From: Methanothrix sp.
GTDB lineage: Archaea; Halobacteriota; Methanosarcinia; Methanotrichales; Methanotrichaceae
Assembly (NCBI GenBank): GCA_029907715.1
Contig: JARYLI010000003.1
Span: 62,001-126,000 of the forward strand
Length of the DNA: 64,000 bases
Direction: 5' to 3'
Shown here piece by piece: positions 8,163 to 17,142 of the stretch; the first letter of the stretch is position 1, and every line of letters begins with the position of its first letter. The notes under the pieces were generated by a model. The model did not search any database, was not told the origin of the DNA, and saw only the letters and a list, made by a program, of their open reading frames with translations. The translations under genes were made by a program, and so were the position numbers.

Positions 8163-9173
8163 ATGGCTGAAATGAGAGAGGCCATGTTTTACGAGAGGCT
8201 TGAGGGTGGCGATGTCAGATGCAACCTCTGCAACCACAGCTGCAGGATTCATCCTGGTCGCAGGGGCATCTGCGGTGTCAGGGAGAACATCGACGGGACC
8301 CTCTACTCGCTCGTTTACGGCAGGATTGTGGCTGAGCATGTCGATCCTGTGGAGAAAAAGCCCCTGTTTCACTTCCAGCCGGGCAGCAGGAGCTACTCGA
8401 TCGCCACAGTTGGCTGCAACTTCAGGTGCAGGCACTGCCAGAATGCTGACATCTCCCAGATGCCCGTGGACAGGGGCATGATCATCGGCAGCGAAAGGGC
8501 TCCTGAGGATATCGTCGCGGAGGCCCTCGAGGCCGGAGTCCAATCGATATCCTACACATACACAGAGCCCACGATATTCTTCGAGTTCGCGCTCGATACC
8601 GCTGTCAAAGCTAAAGAGTTCGGGCTCAAGAACAACTTCGTCAGCAACGGCTACATGACTGAGGAGGCTGCGAGGGAGATCTCTCCATACCTGGACGCGA
8701 TCAACATCGATCTTAAGGGCGATGATGAGTTCTACAGAAAGATATGCAGCGCCAGGGTGGAGCCCGTGAAGAGAAACATCGAGCTATTCCCGAAGCTTGG
8801 GGTGTGGACTGAGGTCACGACTCTTGTGATTCCCGGATACAACGACTCTGATAAACAGCTCAGGGAGATAGCCGAATTCCTCGCAGGCGTGAGCGTCGAT
8901 ATTCCATGGCATGTCTCCGCCTTCCATCCCACGTACAGGCTCAGAGATGCGCCGCCAACGAGCGCGGCCACGATCCGGAGGGCCATCGGCATCGGCAGAG
9001 ATGCAGGCATCCGCTACATCTACGCGGGGAACATCCCGGGCGAGGGGGAGAACACTCACTGCCACAACTGCGGTGAGCTCCTTGTCGAGCGTTTCGCATA
9101 CCGTGTGACGCTCAACAGCATAGTCGATGGCAGGTGCCCCAGGTGCGGGACGCAGATCCCGGGCGTATGGTGA
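8163..9173 (+). CDS. amrS: AmmeMemoRadiSam-system radical SAM enzyme (AmrS)
   Basis: A 336-residue radical SAM protein related to pyruvate-formate-lyase activases. The SAM cluster is CNFRCRHC (Cys85, 89, 92). An N-terminal Cys set (CNLCNHSC and GICGV, residues 20-37) and a C-terminal zinc ribbon (CHNCGEL, later CPRCGTQ) are typical of the AmrS family. The usual partners AmrA and AmrB (AMMECR1 and Memo) are not in this window. The physiological reaction of this archaeal family is not settled as far as I know. Confidence 0.88.
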   Translation: MAEMREAMFYERLEGGDVRCNLCNHSCRIHPGRRGICGVRENIDGTLYSLVYGRIVAEHVDPVEKKPLFHFQPGSRSYSIATVGCNFRCRHCQNADISQMPVDRGMIIGSERAPEDIVAEALEAGVQSISYTYTEPTIFFEFALDTAVKAKEFGLKNNFVSNGYMTEEAAREISPYLDAINIDLKGDDEFYRKICSARVEPVKRNIELFPKLGVWTEVTTLVIPGYNDSDKQLREIAEFLAGVSVDIPWHVSAFHPTYRLRDAPPTSAATIRRAIGIGRDAGIRYIYAGNIPGEGENTHCHNCGELLVERFAYRVTLNSIVDGRCPRCGTQIPGVW

Positions 9174-9395
9174 GCAGAGATGAGATGGGCACAACTCATC
9201 GCCCGGCCCATGGCTGTCACAGGCTGTTGTTCACAGCGATGCAGTAAGCATGCGATCCCCAGAGGATTCAAGAGGAACGATGACGCCAGTGAACAATCGG
9301 GATCGATCTTCAGTGCCGGCAAAACTAATAAAGGTAAAGACGTATATTGATAGCATTGCAGCTTTGCAGAAAGATGTGAAAGCCTGGTGAAGATG

Positions 9396-10253
9396 ATGTT
9401 TGAGAAGATATTGATCCCCACGGACTTTTCTAAGCATGCGAGAAAGGTCATAGAGTGCGCTGGTCAGATTCCGGGTGTGAAGGACGTTGTTCTCCTTCAT
9501 GTCATCAGCAGGGACCCGCTTGCCAGGGTCTGGGACCCGGTTGCAGAGATCAGGGAGGCAGAGAAGAGGCTGGAGGGGGAGGCAGCCCCGCTGCAGGGAA
9601 TGAACGTCAAGGTGAGGGCGGTCTCCGTCCTGGAGGGAGAGGTGGCCAGCGCCATACAGAAGGTGGCAGATGAGGAGAATGTCTCTCTGGTGGCGATGGG
9701 TGCAAGGGGCAAGAGCCTGATCGAGAGCGTGCTTCTGGGGAGCGTCTCCAGAAACGTTCTGCGCTACGGCAACACGCACCTCCTTCTGATGAGGTACATG
9801 ATGATGGAAGGGAGGCCGGTTGGCATATACTGCGCGAGGCTGCTGCACAAAGTGCTTTATCCGACGGACTTCTCCCAGCCTGCCGAGGCAGCGCTCTCGT
9901 TCCTGAAGAACATAAACGGGATCGGCGAGCTGATGCTGCTCCATGTGGTCTCCAGAGGCGAAACTCAGGAGGAGATCGATTCCGCGGTGAAATACGGGAC
10001 GGAGCGGCTGAACGAGATCGCGGCGGAGCTCAGAAAGGGCGGGCTGAATGTTAGCACAAAGGTCGTGGTCGGCGAGGCCTGCGAGCAGATAAGATCTGTC
10101 GCTGCGCAGGAGGACGTCTCCCTGATCGCGATGAGCTCGCAGGGCGCAACCGCTATCAAGAAGGGCAGGATCGGAAGCACGGCATACGGAGTGGCAAACA
10201 CGGCAAGCAGGCCTGTTCTCATCCTGAGGAGCTCGAAGATCGCGATTTACTGA
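9396..10253 (+). CDS. Tandem universal stress protein (UspA x2)
   Basis: Two complete Usp domains in one chain. The first begins EKILIPTDFSKHARK and carries the nucleotide loop GARGKSLIESVLLGSVS. The second begins HKVLYPTDFSQPAEA and ends with SSQGATAIKKGRIGSTAYG and the strand RPVLILR. Such proteins bind ATP/AMP and act in stress tolerance. The frame opens with GTG at 9387, but GGTGA at 9386-9390 places the ATG at 9396 at the 8-nt SD spacing common here. The A-rich stretch GGCAAAACTAATAAAGG near 9317-9333 may hold the promoter. Confidence 0.88.
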   Translation: MFEKILIPTDFSKHARKVIECAGQIPGVKDVVLLHVISRDPLARVWDPVAEIREAEKRLEGEAAPLQGMNVKVRAVSVLEGEVASAIQKVADEENVSLVAMGARGKSLIESVLLGSVSRNVLRYGNTHLLLMRYMMMEGRPVGIYCARLLHKVLYPTDFSQPAEAALSFLKNINGIGELMLLHVVSRGETQEEIDSAVKYGTERLNEIAAELRKGGLNVSTKVVVGEACEQIRSVAAQEDVSLIAMSSQGATAIKKGRIGSTAYGVANTASRPVLILRSSKIAIY

Positions 10254-10524
10254 TCTCCCATATTTTTATAATTTTAAGGCACTGTTGATGCAAGTCTGCA
10301 TCCATAGGCCTGCATCGCTGCTCGCAATTTAAAAATATTTATGATGACCTGCCAGGTGTTCCCATCTGCTTATCCACGCCATCTCGCGCTGGTACAGCAT
10401 ATCGAACACCCATGTGCAGGCTTCCAGCATGAGATTTCGCCAGCGCCCGGACTGCACATGGGATGCAGTTTCATCAGACCGATCCCGTGCATATTCGCTC
10501 TTCTGCAGCCAGCAGGCCTCGCAG

Positions 10525-10797
10525 TTACGGAAACTCCTTCAGCTTCAGCTGGATCTCCAGCTCCCTCTTCTGGCCCTTGTACTGTATCTCGATCTTCAGG
10601 GGTTCCATGGGAGTGACGCCCAGCGTCCAGTCGTCCCTTGAGACATCGACCCTGCCACCAGCCTCGATCGCAGATGCCAGATCACGAATGAACCTCGCCA
10701 TCTCGCCGCGCGTCACGTATATCTCCTGTTCGAACTCCTTCTCGGTGCTCAGTGGCATTCCAGAACTTTTGCCAACTCTGCCTGGTATCTGGACCAT
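10525..10797 (-). CDS. Amphi-Trp domain-containing protein
   Basis: A 90-residue protein with the pattern of the small amphi-Trp family: a beta-strand entry (EQEIYVTRGEMARFIRDLA), a helix, then IEAGGRVDVSRDDWTLGVTP and a closing amphipathic strand pair. The function of this family is unknown to me. Two upstream in-frame ATGs exist (10818, 10803). AAGGTGAT puts the ATG at 10797 at standard SD spacing, so I start there. It is divergent from the DUF555 gene across a short shared promoter region. Confidence 0.7.
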   Translation of the reverse strand: MVQIPGRVGKSSGMPLSTEKEFEQEIYVTRGEMARFIRDLASAIEAGGRVDVSRDDWTLGVTPMEPLKIEIQYKGQKRELEIQLKLKEFP

Positions 10798-10863
10798 TCG
10801 CATCACCTTCCAGTCCATTGATCCGCAACTTAGATATCCTTATCGCTCTCCAGGAGCGATGAG

Positions 10864-11208
10864 ATGTCCAACTTCTTGGTAACTCTAGAGGGCGCGTGGA
10901 TAGTCAGGGACGTGAAGTCTGCTGATGATGCCATCGGTGTTGCGATCTCCGAGGCTGGCAAGAGGCTCAACCAGAGCAGCATGGAGTACGTCGAGGTCGA
11001 GGTCGGCCAGAGCTACTGCCCGAGCTGTGAGGAGCCGCTGGAGGGTGTCCTTATCGTTGCAGGGACCGCCCTGGTCGGCCTGATATTCGAGATTAAGATA
11101 TTCAACGCCGAGAGCGAGGAGCACGCGGGAAGGATCGCAAAGGCGATGATCGGAAAAGCTCTGGGATCCGTCCCGCTTCGCGTGATAGAGGTCGAGAGGC
11201 TGAAATAA
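10864..11208 (+). CDS. DUF555 / UPF0212 family protein
   Basis: A 114-residue conserved archaeal protein. Recognisable features are [16 protein letters not shown] at the start, ISEAGKRLN, the CPSC cysteine pair and the closing [20 protein letters not shown]. The CxxC suggests metal binding, but no function is known. AGGAG lies just upstream of the ATG. The downstream gap contains a beta element. Confidence 0.88.
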   Translation: MSNFLVTLEGAWIVRDVKSADDAIGVAISEAGKRLNQSSMEYVEVEVGQSYCPSCEEPLEGVLIVAGTALVGLIFEIKIFNAESEEHAGRIAKAMIGKALGSVPLRVIEVERLK

Positions 11209-11270
11209 AAGCCTGCGGCATGCTGGAGCGCGAGGTTCTGGGTGTTCAAGCAAGATAAAAATATGGCAAT

Positions 11271-11384
11271 TATAGTATCACGCATAAGTTAATATAATAT
11301 AGCATGTTGCATAAAATCATCTATGAAGTATGACATATACAATATCTTTTAAATTCATTTACATGAAGTGACGCAGAGGACTAT
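11271..11384 (-). mobile_element. Beta-type AT-rich miniature element, copy 1
   Basis: A 114-bp AT-rich block bounded by TATAGTATCACGCATAAGTT and CATGAAGTGACGCAGAGGAC. Its reverse complement aligns along its whole length with the blocks at 26788-26902 and 52238-52351. The ends are imperfect inverted repeats (TATAGT.....GC). It has no coding capacity. The remainder of the 11209-11556 gap shows nothing else. Confidence 0.85.
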
Positions 11385-11556
11385 AAAATCATTTCCCAGG
11401 AGGCTCATCTGGTTGAACCATCGGACAGGCGAGCTCCAGCAACCAAACCAGCGTCATCCAACCTTTCTGCGAGACTACCGAACCGCCGAATCGGGGAATG
11501 AAACCTTTCAGAAAAGAGCAGTGGCTGTTGCTCCAGATGAGAGTCCTGGTGGAGCT

Positions 11557-12222
11557 TCAGACCAAACCGCTGGATGTTATCAGAAATTCTGCCGCCTCCC
11601 CCTCAGGCTGCGACCTGTGCTTCACCACTCGCATCCTCCTCCGCCCCTCTCCAAGCCTCTCCAGCGCAAGTATCGCCTTGCAGAGATGCTCCATCGATGT
11701 GCCCCCAACAGGCCTGAGGATGCCAGTGTCGACATCCATGTAAACCTGATTCGTTATCACCACAGGTATGCTGTGCCTTCTGGCGATCTCCTGGAGCTCT
11801 GAGAGCTGTGATGTCAGCGATCGTTTTATCTGGCGGTTATCTGTCGACTCCAGAGCAGCTCTGTAGAGAGATGTCGCGGAATCGAGAACAACGAGCCCGA
11901 AGCCCTGACCGACGATTCTGGATGCATCCCTGATCGCCATGTGCTGCTGCTCTAGGCTGAGCGGCTGGAATACCACGATCTTCGAGGCGATCTCCTTCGC
12001 GTTCTCCCCCGCGATCTGGACGAACCGGTCAGGAGAGAAGCCCTCGGTATCTATGAATATAACACGCGATCCGAGCCTCACTGCCTGCACCGATAGCTGT
12101 ATCACTATGTTGGTCTTCCCGGTGCCGGATTCGCCGTATATCTGTGTTATTATTCCGGCCTCAAATCCGCCACCGAGGAGATCATCGATGCTCTGGCACC
12201 CGGAGGGAATCCTCTTTATCAT
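11557..12222 (-). CDS. radB: DNA repair and recombination protein RadB
   Basis: Archaeal RecA-family paralogue that assists RadA in homologous recombination. The 221 residues consist of the core ATPase only, with no N-terminal HhH domain, as expected for RadB. Walker A is GESGTGKT (30-37) and Walker B is LVVLDSATS (about 114-122). The C-terminus (RMRVVKHRSQPEGEAAEF) is the conserved beta-hairpin. It starts at ATG 12222, giving MIKRIPSGCQSIDDLLGGG. Confidence 0.95.
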   Translation of the reverse strand: MIKRIPSGCQSIDDLLGGGFEAGIITQIYGESGTGKTNIVIQLSVQAVRLGSRVIFIDTEGFSPDRFVQIAGENAKEIASKIVVFQPLSLEQQHMAIRDASRIVGQGFGLVVLDSATSLYRAALESTDNRQIKRSLTSQLSELQEIARRHSIPVVITNQVYMDVDTGILRPVGGTSMEHLCKAILALERLGEGRRRMRVVKHRSQPEGEAAEFLITSSGLV

Positions 12223-12386
12223 CGGCGAGAAGATGATGATGGAATACTATAAGGATTCCTGCAGAAGGGATGCTGAAGGGGGCCGCCAGGTTGGCGGTGT
12301 CGGCTGGTTGTTTTCCAGCGCGCATGCATGGAACATGCATCGCATTTTCTCAATAAATGCAGCGATATGTGCTTGCCAGTGGAGAT

Positions 12387-13304
12387 TCACCCGTCCCTGA
12401 GAGGCACATCGATCCTCATCAGATCCGATGCTATCAGAGTCTCAGGGAAGACCTTCCGGGCATCGTTCAGAAGCGGCGTCGTGTCCTCTGAGTACCGGGA
12501 GCTGATGTGTGTGAGAACCAGTCTTCTCACTCCGGCCCTTGCCGCGAGCGCAGCAGCCTCTCCCGCGGTTGTGTGCTTCGTCTCCACCGCCCAGTCGATC
12601 ATATCATCGGCCAGCGCGCCGTCATGTATGAGCAGGTCAGCGTTCCTGCTCGCCTCCTCGATCTCCCTGGTCGGCCTGGTGTCCCCGCTGTAAACGATCT
12701 TCCTGCCGGGTCGGGGAGCGCCCAGGACGTCCTCCGGCCTCACAACCCTCCCGTCGATCTCCACGCTCTCCCCCCTCTGGAGCCTTCCGAACATCGGACC
12801 AACAGGAACACCGAGCTCTATCGCGCGCTCCCTGTTGAACCTTCCGGGCCGCATATCCTCCAGCAGCATGTACCCCAGGCTGGGCACGCTGTGCTCTGTT
12901 GCGATTGCTGTTACAGTGTATCCGCTCATTCGCAAGCCATCCCCCGGCCTCAGCTCCAGCGCCCTGACCTCAAAATCCCGAGCGCAGCATCCGAGGCTGT
13001 TCAGGATGCCCACCATCCTAGCCGTGCGCGGAGGGCCGGCTATCACAAGCGGGGCCTCCCTGCCCTGGAACGCCATCGTCTCCAGGAGCCCGGGTATACC
13101 GAGTATGTGGTCCGCATGAAGGTGGGTCAAAAATATATGGCTCAGCCGCATCATGCCGGTCCTCGCGATCATCATCTGTCTCTGAGTACCCTCACCGCAG
13201 TCGAAGAGGAGGAGATCACCCTCCCTGTTCACAAGAATGGCCGGCAGGCTCCTGTCAGGCGTGGGCAGAGAGCCAGCTGTGCCCAGAAAGATGACCTGCA
13301 GCAA
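12387..13304 (-). CDS. rnz: Ribonuclease Z (tRNA 3'-end endonuclease)
   Basis: Zn-dependent metallo-beta-lactamase-fold endonuclease that trims tRNA 3' trailers. This is relevant here because the tRNA-Gly gene in the window lacks an encoded CCA. The 305 residues include the HxHxDH motif THLHADH (60-66), the GTAGSLPTP entry, TEHSVPSLGY, YSGDTRP, KHTTAGEAA and LTHISSRY, so all metal ligands are present. It is followed 15 nt upstream by the bifunctional-nuclease gene in the same direction, suggesting a joint transcript. Confidence 0.95.
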   Translation of the reverse strand: MLQVIFLGTAGSLPTPDRSLPAILVNREGDLLLFDCGEGTQRQMMIARTGMMRLSHIFLTHLHADHILGIPGLLETMAFQGREAPLVIAGPPRTARMVGILNSLGCCARDFEVRALELRPGDGLRMSGYTVTAIATEHSVPSLGYMLLEDMRPGRFNRERAIELGVPVGPMFGRLQRGESVEIDGRVVRPEDVLGAPRPGRKIVYSGDTRPTREIEEASRNADLLIHDGALADDMIDWAVETKHTTAGEAAALAARAGVRRLVLTHISSRYSEDTTPLLNDARKVFPETLIASDLMRIDVPLRDG

Positions 13305-13319
13305 AAGATCACCATCACG

Positions 13320-13805
13320 TCAGTGCATGTAGCTGTCGAGCCGCCTGAGACCTTCCATCTCGCTCCTGTCCATCCCCGAGATCTCTATGATCCTCTCCTG
13401 GATGTGGATCGGCGCCTTGGCCCTTATCGCCAGCGCCAGACAGTCGCTCGGCCTTGCATCGAGCTCGCTCCTCTTGGAGCCGTGCACGAGCGAGAGCCTG
13501 GCATAGTATATGCCCCCCTCGAGGTCGTCTATGAGCACATCCGAGATCGTCGCCTCCAGGCATTCCAGGACAGATATGAAGAGATCGTGCGTCATCGGCC
13601 TGGGCGAGACCTCCCCGGAGAGGGCGTTGTGGATGGATATCGCCTCTGAGAGCCCGACGAATATCGGAACTATACGTGACTTCTCATCCTCCAGGAGGAC
13701 CACGGGTGAGGGGGCTCCGCCAAGCGTCTCTGCTATGTAGACACCCTTAACGCGCACAGGCACAACGCTATCCTCACCAGCACCCTCGTAGATTTCATCT
13801 GACAT
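13320..13805 (-). CDS. Bifunctional nuclease (DUF151) family protein
   Basis: A 161-residue protein covering the DUF151/BFN domain: VKGVYIAETLGGAPSPVVLL, IVPIFVGLSEAISIHNAL, PRPMTHDLF and ARPSDCLALAIRAKAPI are the conserved blocks. Plant relatives were reported to have RNase and DNase activity, while the archaeal role is not established. It lies immediately upstream of rnz, which would suit a role in RNA metabolism. Confidence 0.85.
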   Translation of the reverse strand: MSDEIYEGAGEDSVVPVRVKGVYIAETLGGAPSPVVLLEDEKSRIVPIFVGLSEAISIHNALSGEVSPRPMTHDLFISVLECLEATISDVLIDDLEGGIYYARLSLVHGSKRSELDARPSDCLALAIRAKAPIHIQERIIEISGMDRSEMEGLRRLDSYMH

Positions 13806-13850
13806 TTGAGTTCCTCTCCAAGAGGGGAGATCTCGCTTCGGCCGGGAGTT

Positions 13851-16800
13851 TCAGGCTCTTGCCACTGAGACCCTTATATTTACGCCGTCAACCTCCCAGT
13901 TTCTGGTGAGTTCTCCCTCAATATCTAAATCATTTCCCATTCTTAAAAGAGTCGCCCTCACCTCGCTGCTTATGTGGTCCTTCCAGCCTGAGACGAGTCC
14001 CAGAACCTCACTGCTGTCCAGAGCTACGGAGACCCTGATCATCTCATCCACCTTCAGATCCAGCTCCTTCCTCATGTCCTGTATCCTCCGTATTATCTCG
14101 CGCGTGTATCCCTCTGCTTTGAGTTCGTCGGTTAGTGTTGTATCCACGTACACCATGCCCTTCGAGAACTCAGCCGGTATCAGGTTCGCAGGAGGTATCT
14201 CCCTGAACTCGACCATCTCGCCTGTGATCCTGTAGCTTTTGCCCTTCCACTCAATGGGCTCTCCGCTCTCGATGATCCGCTTTACCTCCCTCGGATTCAT
14301 GGATTCAAGAGCCTCGACCACATCCTTCGACTCTCCCTTGAAGACAGGCCCTATCTTCTTCTGGACGACGGAGATCTCCAGATTCATCTCAGGCTTCTCT
14401 CCCGGAGGCAGGATGACCACATCCTTGGAGTTGGTCTGCGACCTGAGAACATGGATGAGATCCATGAGATCGAGCTGCTCATCAGATGAGATTATTATCC
14501 TGGAGACCGGCCAGCGAAGCTTTCTTCCGCCCTTCTGCCTTGCATTGGCTACAGCCTCAGAGATCTCCCTTACGTAGCTCATGCTCTCCTCGAGCCTTTT
14601 ATCTATCAGATCCTCCCTGTAGCCTGGCCAGTCGCACATGTGGACAGACTCCGGAGCGCATGGATCCAGACCCCTAACGAGGTTCTGATAGATGCTCTCA
14701 GCCAGGAAAGGCGTGAACGGCGCCATGAGCTTCACCAGGGTCGACATGACTGTGTAGAGAGTTGCATAGGCAGCGAGCTTGTCCGGATCATCGGTCTCGA
14801 TCCAAGTCCTTGGACGCACGAGCTGGATGTACCATCTCGAGAGGTCCTCGAGGACGAAATCCTGCAGAGATCTTGTAACTCTGTGAAGCATGTACCCCGC
14901 CATGTTCTCCTCGATCTCCTTTGCCAGCGAGTTCACCCTTGAGATGATCCAGCGGTCCTCAGGTCTGAGGTTGTACCTGCTCGTATCTGCCTTCGATATG
15001 TCAAATTTGTCAAGAATCATGTAGGGCAGGGGGAAGCGGTAGGCGTTCCAGAGTATGTTGAGCATACGGTTGACATTCATCGCCCCCTCCCAGCTGAAGT
15101 GGAGATCCTCCCAGGGTGCATTCGATGAGAGGACGTAGAAGCGCAGGGTGTCAGCACCGTATCTCCCAACGACATCCTCTGGGTGTACCACGTTTCCTAT
15201 GCTCTTTGACATCTTCCTTCCCTGCTCGTCGAGCGTGAACCCGTGCATGAGGACGCTCTTATACGGGGCTCTGCCGAATGCAACCATGCTCGCGCCGAGC
15301 TGCGAGTAGAACCAGCCCCTTGTCTGGTCATGCCCCTCTGTTATGAAATCAGCAGGCCACCAGACGCTGAACTCCTTCTCATCCCTTGGGAAGTTCAGCG
15401 TGGCCCACGAGGCGACAGCGCTGTCGAACCACACATCGAAGACATCCGGCACTCTCTCCATTTGGCCGCCGCAGCTGCATCTCAGCCTCACATCATCCAC
15501 CGCTGGCCGGTGCAGATCCTCCACAGTCCGGCCTGCGCGCATCTCAAGCTCCGCGGCTGTGCCGATGACATCAATAGCGCCGCAGCTCCTGCAGATCCAG
15601 ATTGGGAGGGGTATCCCCCAGTATCGCTGCCTGGATATGCACCAGTCTCTGGCGTTCGATATCCAGTCTTTGAATCTAGCTGATCCTGCCCACTCCGGGT
15701 ACCAGGAGACCCTCTCGATCTCCCGGAGCATCTGATCCCTGAGATCGGATATCCTGATGAACCACTGCCTTGTGGCTATGAATATTATCGGTGTCTTGCA
15801 CCTCCAGCAGTGGCCATATCTGTGGACGAGCTCTCCGCTCGCGAGAAGCGCGCCCCTCTCCATGAGATCCTCCACGACCTCCGGGTTTGCATCCCTGACG
15901 TACTTCCCCTCGTATTTCTCGCCGGCCTCTGATGTGTATCTACCGTCCTCCCCGACCGGACAGAATATCGGAAGCCTCTTCTCGAGGCCGAGCTCGTAAT
16001 CCTCGAGGCCGTGGCCTGGTGCTATGTGCACGATTCCGGTGTTCTCGGCGGTTACAAAATCAGCAAGATGAACCCCGTGGACGAAATCCCTCTGCGTGGG
16101 GACCAGATCCTGCAGCGGGTTTCTGTACGTCAGCGAGAGCAGATCCTCTCCCCTCATGCTCTCCAGTATCTCATAATCCACGTACCTCCCCTGTTTCAGG
16201 ACATTCTCGATGAGATCTGTTGCCATTATGAGTATCTCGTACGTGCCATCCCTGCGCCAGGCGCGAACCTTTGAGTACATGAAGTCCTTATGAACAGCGA
16301 CAGCGACGTTTGCGGGAATGGTCCAGGGTGTTGTGGTCCATATCACGATGTATGTGTTATCCTCACCCTCCACAGGGAACTTGACGTATATCGAGGGATC
16401 TTTCTCATCCCAGTACTCGACCTCGGAGTCTGCGATGGCTGTCTGGCACCTCGGACACCAGTTCACCACCCTCAAACCCCTCTCCAGCAGCCCCCGTTCA
16501 TGCGCTCTCTTCAGCGTCCACCATGCTGCCTCTATATACTCATTCTTCAGAGTCATGTACGGGTTATCCCAGTCGAGCCATACCCCCAGGGACTTGAACT
16601 GCTCCGTCATCTCGTCCTTCTGCCTCAATGCGAAGCTCTTGCACTGCTCGATGAACCTGTCCACCCCATATGTCTCGATATCCTTCTTGCTCCTGAATCC
16701 GAGATGCTCCTCGACCTTGACCTCTATCGGGAGACCGTGCATGTCCCAGCCGGCCCGGTCCTTGAGCTCGTGCCCCTTCATGGACATGTATCTCAGAATC

Positions 16801-17000
16801 GAGTCCTTGATCACCTTGTTCCAGGCTGTGCCGAGGTGAATCCTGCCAGTCGTGTAAGGAGGGCCGTCGACGAAGAAGAACCGCCTTCCTCCGGATCTCA
16901 GTCTCCTGACCTTGTGGTAGGTATCCTCTCTATGCCAGAACTCTCTGACCTCATCCTCGACATTCTTGGGGTTGTACTGTCCTGGAACCTCGACGATCAC
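13851..17000 (-). CDS. ileS: Isoleucyl-tRNA synthetase
   Basis: Class I synthetase charging tRNA-Ile in the cytoplasm. The 1049 residues match the archaeal/eukaryal-type enzyme. HLGT (55-58, the HIGH motif) sits in PPYTTGRIHLGTAW and KMSKS is at about residue 596. The CP1 editing domain (TTTPWTIPANVAVAV) and the C-terminal anticodon-binding region are intact. The ATG at 17000 gives the usual VPGQYNPKNVEDEVREFW start. It appears monocistronic. Confidence 0.97.
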   Translation of the reverse strand: MIVEVPGQYNPKNVEDEVREFWHREDTYHKVRRLRSGGRRFFFVDGPPYTTGRIHLGTAWNKVIKDSILRYMSMKGHELKDRAGWDMHGLPIEVKVEEHLGFRSKKDIETYGVDRFIEQCKSFALRQKDEMTEQFKSLGVWLDWDNPYMTLKNEYIEAAWWTLKRAHERGLLERGLRVVNWCPRCQTAIADSEVEYWDEKDPSIYVKFPVEGEDNTYIVIWTTTPWTIPANVAVAVHKDFMYSKVRAWRRDGTYEILIMATDLIENVLKQGRYVDYEILESMRGEDLLSLTYRNPLQDLVPTQRDFVHGVHLADFVTAENTGIVHIAPGHGLEDYELGLEKRLPIFCPVGEDGRYTSEAGEKYEGKYVRDANPEVVEDLMERGALLASGELVHRYGHCWRCKTPIIFIATRQWFIRISDLRDQMLREIERVSWYPEWAGSARFKDWISNARDWCISRQRYWGIPLPIWICRSCGAIDVIGTAAELEMRAGRTVEDLHRPAVDDVRLRCSCGGQMERVPDVFDVWFDSAVASWATLNFPRDEKEFSVWWPADFITEGHDQTRGWFYSQLGASMVAFGRAPYKSVLMHGFTLDEQGRKMSKSIGNVVHPEDVVGRYGADTLRFYVLSSNAPWEDLHFSWEGAMNVNRMLNILWNAYRFPLPYMILDKFDISKADTSRYNLRPEDRWIISRVNSLAKEIEENMAGYMLHRVTRSLQDFVLEDLSRWYIQLVRPRTWIETDDPDKLAAYATLYTVMSTLVKLMAPFTPFLAESIYQNLVRGLDPCAPESVHMCDWPGYREDLIDKRLEESMSYVREISEAVANARQKGGRKLRWPVSRIIISSDEQLDLMDLIHVLRSQTNSKDVVILPPGEKPEMNLEISVVQKKIGPVFKGESKDVVEALESMNPREVKRIIESGEPIEWKGKSYRITGEMVEFREIPPANLIPAEFSKGMVYVDTTLTDELKAEGYTREIIRRIQDMRKELDLKVDEMIRVSVALDSSEVLGLVSGWKDHISSEVRATLLRMGNDLDIEGELTRNWEVDGVNIRVSVARA

Positions 17001-17142
17001 ACCCAGTCCTCCAGTTAAAGCAGCTCTGGACCATTTGGCGATGCTCTATTTAGCCTTTATGCGGTCTGCGGTGTTTCCAGGCGTGGACTTCACCTCCCAT
17101 CCTCAGCAGGTCTTTTTTCGATCGGCTGTGCTCATGCACCCC

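Noticed and set aside
11477-11500. CRISPR-like GAATCGGGGAATGAAAC sequence
   Set aside because: It resembles the end of some CRISPR repeats but occurs once, with no second repeat at spacer distance.
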